64,000 nucleotides of DNA, taken from positions 682,001 through 746,000 of the forward strand of contig NC_041778.1 in NCBI RefSeq assembly GCF_900090045.1, read 5' to 3'. The notes below the pieces were generated by a model. The model was given only the letters and a program-made list of their open reading frames with translations. It was not told the DNA's origin and did no database searches. A program made the translations under genes and the position numbers. Origin of the DNA: Plasmodium malariae. Taxonomy: Eukaryota > Apicomplexa > Aconoidasida > Haemosporida > Plasmodiidae. This document shows positions 54,869 to 64,000 of the stretch, piece by piece; the stretch's first letter is position 1, and every line of letters begins with the position of its first letter.

Positions 54869-57382
54869 GAATTACATACCCAGAACAACATTGCACGATA
54901 AAAACTTTGCATTTGACTTGAGCTGAAGAAATACAATGAACATGCATTAGTTTGCGTTTGGAAATTATCATTTCGTTAAAATTGGGCTTCATAAGGATGC
55001 AAAAAGGAAACTTCGTGCAGTGGTCCACTAACTAGCACCACACACATCTTTTTCGTTTGATCGTTTACTATTTTTTTTTATTTTCCCTTTTTTTATTTTT
55101 TTTATTTTTTTATTTTTTTATTTTTTTTATTTTATTATTTTTTTATTTTTTTTATTTTATTATTTTTTTATTTTATTATTTTTTTTATTTTTTTCGTTTT
55201 TTTATTTTCCTTTTTTTTTTTTTTTTTTTTTTACTTCGTCCCTGATTTCCAACAGCCATTCGTCTCTATGTTGCTCGGTCAGCCTTTGGTGTAAAACCTT
55301 AACGGCTTTCGATGCAACAAGTCCTCCTATTAATTAACGAAAAAGTTTATGGACATATTATTAGGGGCATTCAAGGGCTATATGTGAACATCGTCATGTA
55401 TGCACACCTTGGGGCACCTGTACCACTAAATTATTTGTATATGCTTGCTTTCCCATTAAACGAACTAACTTACCGTAAGTGTACTTTATATTATTTGGAA
55501 GGGTATCCAGAGTAAGTAAAATTACGTCAACGAAATTGTGTGATGATGAGTTAACATGGGCATTTTCTCTTTTACCAAATTTTAAATCCTTATTTTTATC
55601 TGAGCTATTCTGAAGGAGCAATTCATTATTTCTTAGAATATTTTTTATATTGTTATTTTCATAAATGTTAATATAATTTAGGTCATTGAAATTTTTTAAT
55701 CCTAATTTCACGACAGTTCCTATGATCCGGATGCAAATTCTTTTATAAAAAGAAAAGAAAAGAAATATCATGCAGTGAATTTAAGTGAATCAAAATGAAT
55801 CGAATCAACTTGAATGATTTGACAAAATTGCAAAAAAAATACACAAATAAAAGCAGATACCAAACAAATAATGCAAAATAAAAGAAACTCACAAATAAAA
55901 GCAGAAGCTAAACAAATAATGGAGAAGCTAAACAAATAATGTAGAAGCTAAACAAATAATGTAGAAGCTAAACAAATAATGTAGAAGTTAAACAAATAAT
56001 GTAGAAGCTAAACAAATAATGTAGAAGCTAAACAAATAATGTAGAAGCTAAACAAATAATGCAGAAGCTAAACAAATAATGCAGAAGCTAAACAAATAAT
56101 GCAGAAGGAAAAAAACACACAGACGGAATGAAGACACGAAATGAAAGAAATAAAATTAATACAAATGAAAAATTGTTACTTGTTAGTCGTACTCCCTTCC
56201 AAATTTAGGTGCTCTTGGTAACCTAAAATTGCATTACCACCTAACAATTTAGCCTGCATGCAGAAGAGGTAAAAAAAAAAAAAAATAATAAATAATAATA
56301 AAATAAAAAAATGCATTATTTATTATACTTCAATAATATTAAAGAAGCACGTTGCAACAACGAAACAGACGATTCTCCGTGAACACATTTAGAGCTACAT
56401 GCACATTTGTGGATAACCTTCTTTCCTATTATTTTTCTAGTTTGCATGAAAGCGTTTTGTATAACGTCACATCTTGCTTCGTTAGAATTTCTACAAATAA
56501 AAATAAATTAAACGGAAAGAAAGAATAATAATACAACCGGCATGGACGACATGTATGTATGTATTTTTTTTTTTTTTTTTTTTTTTGCTCTTTCTGTTAA
56601 TTTTATTCCTCGAACCTATTTGATCTAATTAAATCTTTCCAATCGTATTCGGGGTCGTTAACTATTTTAAGTTCGTGCTATATAGAAATGCAAATTTTTC
56701 CATTATTTTTTTTTTTTTTACACATTTAAACTGTTAACTTATGTAGAAGAATATAGTTACGTATATGTAAATGCCTATATATTAGTATGCATTAAAGCGT
56801 TTATGTATACGCATGAATAAATACACATATGTGGATATATATATATATATGGACATATGTATAGATATACATAAACATGTACACATATGTTTATATGACT
56901 ATCCTAATTTTACCGCAAAGTTTATTATCTGCTCAATATGGTATGGAGAATTATTTGGAAAGGACGTAGTACCTAGAAGCAGAACATCTAAAAAGAAAAA
57001 AAATAAAGAAAATAAAGTACACATTAGGGAATATCAAAATAATAAAAGGAGTTAGTAATATGTACACATCCGTTATATTTCTTTACCTGCACTATTATCG
57101 TTGTAAGGATTTTTCTCCTCGAAAAATTCCCATTTTATGCTGCAGTATAGTTCTCCTAATATTTAACATATATAAATAAATAAGTATATAAATATATGTA
57201 TTTATGTATATTAGGCGGGTAAAAATTTGAGTATAAACTATATGACCATTGAAGGAGAGAATGTGTAGATATACGTGAATGCGTGTCTATGTGAATATGC
57301 ATGTATTATGTGCGCACATATATATATATATATATATGTACGAACGTATGTATATATGCACACATAAATTTATATTTGTCAG

Positions 57383-57433
<51 letters not shown>

Positions 57434-58533
57434 AAACCTCGCAGCCCAGCCAAGGAGTCGTACAAAGGAAACCATCCTTCTAGTTTTAAGTTATCATGAA
57501 AGTAAAAAAAGCTAAAATCGATTTGAATGTACCCACTGATTATATTTTCAACATCATCTATCTGTGAATAAAAATAAAAATATTGAGTTGGGGTGCGTTT
57601 TATATTCATTTGGAATATGTATTTTCGGTATCTTAAGATCCTTATCTTCCTGCATGCGGGAATATATTTATTTGTTTATTTGTATATTTTTTTTTTTTTT
57701 TCTATCATTTTTCGCTTCTATCTTTTTTCTAATAAAATATACCGTTATTTTAAGAGGGCACGTTTGTAGTTCGGAGTCATCTGCTATTTCTAAGCGAAAT
57801 GATAAGTTGAGATCATTTCTATTTCTATTAATATCTGCATATATGGTAAAATATTGTGCATGGGTACTACAAAATAGATTGGGGGTATACGTATATATAT
57901 GTATGTATGTATGTATGCATGTATGTATGTATGTATGTACGCATGTATGTATGTATGTATGCATGTATGTATGTATGTATGCATGTATGTATGTATGTAT
58001 GCATGTATGTATGTATGCATGTATGTAACTATTTATGCAAAAGATGCACACGATATTGTTTTTATATCACTTATATATCTTTTTATTTAAAAAAAAAAAT
58101 ACAAAATTGAAATATACTCACGGAATTTTTTTCTTTGTTTTGTTTCTCCTAATGTGACCTAAAATTGAAAAGTTGGTATATGTGTATTTTTCCGTGTGAA
58201 AGGGAATTTTCCCTCAAGCTGTTTGTTTTTGGCACTGTTTTTTTGCCTTTTATTGTTTCATTTTTCTCTCATCGTTAATCTCTTTACATTATTCTCTTTT
58301 AATTTTTCTCTTTACATTATTCTCTTTTAATTTTTCTCTTTTCATTATTCACTCTTTATTTTTCTCTTTTCATTATTCACTCTTTATTTTTCTCTTTTCA
58401 TTGTTCTATTTCCATTATTTTCTTTCCATTTTTCGTTTATAACTTCAATATATTTAAAGGAATCTATTTCACATTTCTCAAAGGTGTTAAAATCTCGTAT
58501 GCCCGATATCCTCACTTTAACAATGCATGGCAT
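50530..58533 (-). CDS. C2CD5/CDP138-family C2 domain protein
   Basis: Sixteen exons joined in phase give 1531 residues. Exons: 58444-58533, 58122-58158, 57743-57834, 57438-57561, 57087-57155, 56914-56987, 56616-56677, 56418-56490, 56180-56253, 55474-55739, 55235-55326, 54880-54922, 54524-54758, 54145-54214, 53996-54022 (least sure) and 50530-53697. The N-terminal C2 domain starts MPCIVKVRI and runs to LEGWFPLYDSLAGLRGEL, close to human GWFPIYDTIHGIRGEI. Then follow the C2CD5 landmarks HELKIVNDPEYDWKDLIRSN, NEAR, GGNAILGYQEHLNLEGS, GGLVASKAVKVL, ISEILPFLELNLHKQ, LYPCCICSI and a C-terminal TPLNVLPNVIVKKYFGVISL...AIGANMLSSF...ALISICGDV block. Low-complexity inserts lie in exon 16. Human C2CD5 (about 1000 aa) is an Akt substrate in GLUT4 vesicle traffic; the parasite role is unknown, perhaps membrane traffic. 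Confidence 0.88.
55903..56107. repeat. 20-bp tandem repeat in intron 9 of the C2CD5-like gene
   Basis: About ten direct copies of GAAGCTAAACAAATAATGTA, with G/C variants at the end (ATGG, ATGC), in the intron between exons 9 and 10. Two less exact copies precede it. Confidence 0.94.
57375..57429. repeat. (TA)n microsatellite in intron 4 of the C2CD5-like gene
   Basis: TA dinucleotide run of about 45 bp, immediately 3' of the exon 4 donor site. Confidence 0.9.
57895..58025. repeat. (ATGT)n microsatellite with ATGC interruptions, intron 2
   Basis: About 32 tetranucleotide units of ATGT with periodic ATGC units, often every fourth or fifth, in the intron between exons 2 and 3 of the C2CD5-like gene. 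It opens several MYVCMYVC-type ORFs on both strands. Confidence 0.95.
58265..58400. repeat. Pyrimidine-rich repeat in intron 1 of the C2CD5-like gene
   Basis: Direct repeats of ATTATTCTCTTTTAATTTTT plus CTCTTTAC (about 28-30 bp) followed by TTTTCATTATTCACTCTTTA copies. On the gene strand this is a purine-rich (GAAAA) tract. Confidence 0.8.
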
Positions 58534-58815
58534 TTTTTGCATGTATCATATTTTATATACTTTTGTTTTAAATGTAAGAAAATAACGTAAAAGGAAAAAG
58601 AGGGACACAAAAGTTATATAATAAATGCAGATAAAAGAAAAAACAATAAAAAGGCGCTAAGTTGTACTCACAAAAACAAATGTATGATAGTATTTTTAAT
58701 TAAAAATATTATCCTGTGTTAAACTGTATATTGTGGAAAAAAAAAAAAAAAAAAAAAATTCAATAAAACAATGAAGGAACTATGTGTAATACACATTTGT
58801 AACTGAAAAATGAAA

Positions 58816-58849
<34 letters not shown>

Positions 58850-59178
58850 AATCCGAGAAGTAAAGTGGAGGATGAATGAGTACCGAACAAATGAGTAGAG
58901 AACAAATGAATAGGGGTCACGTGAAAAGCGCCCAAGTGAATAGTGTATGATGAAACCAGTTGAGGAATAAACTAGAAGGATGTGTATCGAATTTTAAGGA
59001 ATTATTTTGAGTTCAAAAATGGGAAAGAAAATTATCATGCTATTTTTATTAACCAAAAAAAAAAAAAAAAAAAAAAAATACTCTTCTAAACAATTTTATA
59101 AGTTTATTTGAAATATTATAAAAGTTTTTCCCGAAATAATTCTAAAATTTAGTTATCAGCAGAAGGCAAATCATAAAA

Positions 59179-59216
<38 letters not shown>

Positions 59217-60362
59217 ATATATGAAATAAAACAAATGGAATATTTCTCAACTTTAAGAGGCATTAATTAACGTAAGGAAGACTTCTCATAACAAGTAAAA
59301 TGAACGTTTTTCTGCCCTAAACTTATTATAAAGAAATAGAAGCATAAAATATTACTTTTGAAGATTCCTAAAGTCGAAGAAGATATTATCAGTTATTTGA
59401 CCAATTTAATTGCATTTTGTAATGTATAGTTTTATGAAATTTTAAAAGTTTATATTATACCATATATTAATGATGTGCCTTTTCGTCTTCTTACAATGAT
59501 GACCGTCGACAAAATTTTAATTAAAATATAAACGGAGAAAATTTAATTACACGAACGCACTGCAGCTGAAGTGGTATTTCAGAACACCTTGGAAATACTA
59601 TATTTTCCATTTGTCTTATTAAATTATACTTTATTATATTTCATAATATTTTAATGTATTTTATTATATTGTAGTGTATTATATTATATTTTATTGTATT
59701 ATATATTGCTGTATCATATTTTATTGTATCATATTTTATTGCATTCCATTTTATTGTATTCTATTTTATTGCATCCCATTTTATTGCATCCCATTTTATT
59801 GCATCCCATTTTATTGCATCCCATTTTATTGCATCCCATTTTATTGCATCCCATTTTATTGCATCCCATTTTATTGCATCCCATTTTATTGCATCCCATT
59901 TTATTGCATCCCATTTTATTGCATCCCATTTTATTGCATCCCATTTTATTGCATCCCATTTTATTGCATCCCATTTTATTGCATCCCATTTTATTGCATC
60001 CCATTTTATTGCATCCCATTTTATTGCATTCCATTTTATTGTATTCTATTTTATGGTATTTTATTTCGTCTTATTTCGACGCATTATATTCATATCAATA
60101 TATTATATTTCTGTTCATTTTATTATATTTTATCTCGCTTTATTTAGTTTTACCTGATTTTATTTCCTTTTATTCGTGTACTATAAAAACGCACGAGGGT
60201 GTTATCTACCTATACAGATTTAAAGAAAATCGAAATGTATTAGTTATATGGTACAGAATATTGTTATAGTATTTTTAATAGTATTCCTGCATACTTCACA
60301 TAACGTGAAAATGTGATATATTTATGGTTCATATATTAGAAAAAATGTTAATTTAATTTTGC

Positions 60363-60393
<31 letters not shown>

Positions 60394-60915
60394 GTCTTCA
60401 AACGAATTAAAAGGTACATTTTTCAAAAAAATGAAAACAACGTTATTTGAAAGGAAAACAAATCTGCAGTAGTGAATAGGCAAAAAGGAATCATTTTTGT
60501 AAAACCGTATAGTACAGTATTTTTAAAAAAGAAAATTTTTGAATAAATAAAAAAATGTCTACACGTAGATAAAATATATCAAAATAAAAGTGTGTATATA
60601 TGTTGTATATGTATTTATATAAGTGTATATTATACGTATATGTCTTTCAAATTTTTAAATGATATAATACACTTTAACGAATTATTAAAAATTTATGTTG
60701 CAAATTGCTAATGCACTAAATGAGCTAAAAAAAAAAATTTTGCCGACACGTTCTAACACCACGTTTTGTTGTGTCTTCTTTTGCTTCATTTCGTTTTTGT
60801 AAGAGGAGAAAATTTAAATTAATTCGAGTAAATGCATAAAATGTTCTTTTGAAAGGTAAAAAATAAATGAACAAATGTATAAATACATAAAGAAATATAT
60901 AAATAAACGGATGCA

Positions 60916-60946
<31 letters not shown>

Positions 60947-61182
60947 ATAAATAAATAAATGGACAAACAAATATATAGACAAAAAAATAAAGAAATATTA
61001 TTAACAAATAAGAAAATAGACATAAATAAATAGAAAAATAAATCGACAGGTAAGTAGAAAAATAAATCGATAGACCAATAAATAAGTAGAATGCACGAAT
61101 AAGTTGTAAATGCCAAAAAAAAAAAAAAAAAAAAAAAAAAAGGAAGTCTTTGCAACGTTCTACTTTATTTTTACTCAACAAA
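58534..61182. other. Divergent promoter region, C2CD5-like / SERA
   Basis: About 2.6 kb between two start codons. It contains poly(A) at 58737-58758, 58819-58846, 59054-59078 and 59181-59209, the 15-bp array at 59680-60050, poly(T) at 60364-60389, poly(A) at 60918-60941, AAATAAATAAAT-type tracts at 60940-61080 and a poly(A) run at 61116-61141 just before the SERA start. No additional gene supported. Confidence 0.65.
59680..60050. repeat. 15-bp tandem repeat CATTTTATTGCATCC
   Basis: About 17 nearly perfect copies of CATTTTATTGCATCC from 59766 to 60020, flanked on both sides by degenerate copies (TTTTATTGTATCATA, TTTTATTGTATTCTA). The homogeneous centre with decaying edges is typical of array growth by unequal exchange or slippage. 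The period is a multiple of three and no frame meets a stop, so ORFs of FYCIP, ILLHP and MGCNK type appear on both strands. Confidence 0.96.
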
Positions 61183-64000
61183 ATGAAGTGCTCTATTTCG
61201 TTTTTTCTCATAATATGTAAGTAAAAAAAATAGAGAAAATTCAAAATAATAAATTATCGATGAAATATATATGCGTGAACAAAAATAAAACATTTTACGG
61301 TAAAAATGATGTTAAGAAAAAATGTAGTTTTATGCTCCATTTATTTGTAATCGATTTTACGTAGATATTATATTAAGCAGAGATATATTTCGATGCAAAG
61401 GGGAAGATAAAGCTGTAGAACCTACACAAGGTCAAAGCGGCGCACAGGGTTCTTCGTCAGATACAGAAGGAAGAGCAAATTCACCTAGTGTTGATGGTTC
61501 ACATAATGGACCTTTATCCGTAAATCAACAAACAGATCCAAAAGTTACCGCACCTACCGTTCCAAGTACATCTAACACGCAAACTGGCGAAAGTAACTTT
61601 AGGCAAGAGGTTGCATCTGCTTCAGCTGCTGCAGGTGACAGAGTTGACGCAAGTGGCTCTGGAGCATCTAGTATAGCTGTGCAGTCTGCCACTCCAAGTA
61701 GCCAAAATAACATTAATGTAAAATCTGCCCTATTAAAAGACCATAAAGGGGTAAAAGTTACTGGTACATGTAACGCGAAAGTTCAATTATTCCTGGTTCC
61801 ACACATATCTATTACTCTCGAAACAAAGGAGAGTAAAATACGTTTGGGACCAAAATATGAAGATTCAGATATTACAAAAGAATTCCAAACTGACAACGAA
61901 GAACTAGATATAAAAAAAATATTTGAAATAAAAATTGACAAGTTACAGAATAGGTGCGCCGATGGTAAAACCTTTAAATTCATAGCTTACCTTCAAGGGG
62001 AAGAATTAACTCTCAAATGGAAGGTATATGATAATACAACCCCCCTAAACAAAGGTAACTAAAAAAAGAGAATCAAAAAGAAAAAAAAAAAAAAAAATTA
62101 TGAAAATGAAAATGGATGAGCCTTACAGCACCCATACATTTTAATTAGTTGCATATAAACACACTGCTCACTGCTCATATTATCGTATAAATAGCTTTAA
62201 AGGCAGTCCTATTCCACTTTGCTCTTTCTCGGTTCTTACTGCAGGTAGCAAAACGGACATTATGAATTATCTAATAAAAAACTTAGATCGACCAATAACG
62301 GCAATACAAGTGCACACCACAAAGAATATTCAGAGTAGCTTCTTAATTGAAAGCAAAAATTATTCTATAACGAATTCAGTACCTGAAAAATGTGAACTAA
62401 TGGCAATGAATTGCTTCCTAAGTGGTAGTTTGAACATGGAAAATTGTTACAGTTGTGCTGTACTATTAGAAAATGACAATATTCAAAATAATGAGTGTTT
62501 CAATTATACTTCTGCTTTTATTAAGGAAAATATTGATAATATAAAAGCTAGAGCTCAAGATGATGATGAAAACCCTACCCAAATGGAACTTACACAAAAA
62601 ATTGACAACATATTGAAAAAAATGTACAAGATGGATAACAACAATAATATGCAGTTAATAACATTGGAAGGGTTAGATGATACCCTAAAAGGAGAACTGG
62701 TACAATACTGCAAATTGCTAAAGGAGGTAGACACAAGTGGAACATTAGAAAGCTATGAAATGGGAAACGAAACAGAAATCTTCAACAATTTAACGAGGCT
62801 TCTAGCAAAACATGCTGATGAAACATATGCTTCATTACAACATAAACTAAGAAATGCAGCAATATGTATGAAGAATGTAAACGACTGGATAAAAAATAAA
62901 AGAGGGTTATCATTGCCTCAATTTGAATATCATAATTTGGAGAATAACAGTAATAATTTACAAAATTATGAAAACAGTACTCAAAATGTAGAGAGCAAAA
63001 ATGTGAATAGTGTTAAACAAAATGAAGGGTATGATGGTGTTATTGATTTTTCTGATTATAATGGGACAAATATGAACTCATCTCAACTTACTGACACAAT
63101 GTATTGCAATAAAGAATATTGTGACAGGTGGAAAGATAATGATAGTTGCTTTTCAAAAATAGAAGCGGCAGAACAAGGAAATTGCGCTATATCATGGTTA
63201 TTTGCATCTAAATTGCATCTTGAAACTATTAGATGCATGAACAGATATGACCATGTAAAAAGTTCCGCATTATATATAGCTAACTGTTCCAAGAGGAACC
63301 CTAAAGATAAATGTATTTCCGGATCTAATCCTTTTGAATATCTTAGTGTTATTGAAGAAAATGGGTTCTTACCCCTAGAACACAATCATCCATATTCATA
63401 CAAAGAAGTAGCCAATGACTGTCCAAAATCAGAGAATCATTGGACGAATTTATGGGCAGGTGCAAAATTAGTAGATTCTAAAGATGAGCCCAATTCGTTG
63501 GGGGCTAAAGGATATACCGCCTATGAGAGTGATAAATTTAGGGGAAACATAGACACGTTTATCAAAAAAATAAAGCATGAAGTTATGCACAAAGGATCTG
63601 TAATTGCTTATGTAAAGGCAGAAAATGCAATGGATTATGACCTTAACGGAAAGAAGGTGCTCAGTCTATGTGGTGATAAAAATGCTGACCATGCAATTAA
63701 CATCATTGGATGGGGAAACTACACAAATGATGAGGGAAAGAAGAAGTCTTACTGGATAATAAGAAATAGCTGGGGTAAGTACTGGGGGGATGAAGGAAAT
63801 TTTAGGGTTGATATGCATGGTCCAGAACAATGTGAACACAACTTCATCCACTCTGCCGTAATATTCAACATCCATATGCCAATAGCCCAAGTCCCTACAA
63901 AGAAGGGAGCTGAAATATATAATTACTACTTAAAAACTTCCCCAGATTTTTATAGTAATCTTTATTATAACAATTTCACACCAGAGGAGGAAAGTGTACC
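61183..64000 (+). CDS. SERA: Serine-repeat antigen (SERA), serine-type, 5' part
   Basis: Three exons seen, 61183-61216, 61365-62054 and 62245 to beyond 64000, in phase with GT..AG introns. Exon 1 encodes MKCSISFFLII, the signal peptide start. Exon 2 begins with a Ser/Gly/Gln/Thr/Ala-rich variable segment and continues with the family's N-terminal domain (VTGTCNAKVQLFLVPHISIT). Exon 3 carries the rest of that domain and the papain-like domain: EQGNCAISWLFASKLHLETI, with Ser (63192-63194) in the catalytic Cys place, the catalytic His in ADHAINIIGWGN (63690-63692) and Asn in RNSWG (63765-63767). It is therefore a serine-type SERA. SERA proteins are secreted into the parasitophorous vacuole, and P. 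falciparum SERA5 acts around egress. The C-terminus is outside the window. SERA genes usually form arrays, so more copies probably follow. Confidence 0.95.

Noticed and set aside
57668..58110. ATGT-repeat ORFs on both strands
   Set aside because: Microsatellite in intron 2 of the C2CD5-like gene, overlapping the real exon 3 in other frames.
59674..60269. ORFs of 101-191 codons with FYCIP, ILLHP and MGCNK repeats
   Set aside because: Artefact of the 15-bp repeat; the same DNA gives clean frames on both strands.
1..64000. tRNA genes
   Set aside because: I scanned for GGTTCGA-type B boxes in the spacers on both strands and found none in a plausible context; a proper tRNA search could not be run.

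Overview
This window is nuclear DNA of a malaria parasite (Plasmodium). The evidence is a strongly AT-rich composition with long poly(A)/poly(T) and TA runs, very large open genes with Asn/Lys-rich low complexity, short AT-rich introns with GT..AG ends, and Plasmodium-specific families: paired P230 and P230p six-cysteine proteins, a SERA protease-like antigen and an apicoplast-targeted acyl carrier protein. The gene order matches the P230/SERA neighbourhood known from P. falciparum chromosome 2, read in reverse. The proteins are not the P. falciparum versions. A non-falciparum, possibly P. malariae- or P. ovale-like species is my guess, but I cannot fix it from sequence alone.

Layout from left to right. 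1-306 (+): C-terminal end of a patatin-like phospholipase. 1745-10579 (-): P230. 13110-20165 (-): its paralogue P230p. 21890-22555 (-): EMC10-like ER membrane complex subunit. 23612-25440 (+, seven exons): RPA43-like RNA polymerase I subunit. 26359-27729 (-): organellar ribosome recycling factor. 29152-30038 (-, three exons): apicoplast acyl carrier protein. 35075-41967 (+): a very large histidine acid phosphatase-like protein whose frame is broken in a 38-A run. 42537-47651 (-): large conserved-looking protein of unknown function. 48873-49829 (+): KRR1 small-subunit processome factor. 50530-58533 (-, 16 exons): a C2CD5/CDP138-family protein. 61183-64000 (+): 5' part of a serine-type SERA gene, cut by the window edge.

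The genes form functional groups rather than operons. P230 and P230p are gamete surface proteins. ACP and the recycling factor both serve the apicoplast. RPA43 and KRR1 both serve ribosome production. EMC10 and the C2CD5-like protein point to ER and membrane traffic. SERA is a blood-stage secreted protein family.

Intergenic DNA is full of tandem repeats with periods of 2, 4, 12, 15, 20, 22, 23, 28, 30 and 40 bp. Several have periods or compositions that leave many frames open on both strands, so they create long but meaningless ORFs. I saw no tRNA, rRNA, CRISPR array or transposon. The least expected content is the full exon structure of a C2CD5-family gene with an apparently calcium-blind C2 domain, the EMC10 and RPA43 assignments, the phosphatase with a His-Gln in place of His-Asp, and a ten-cysteine cluster in P230p.
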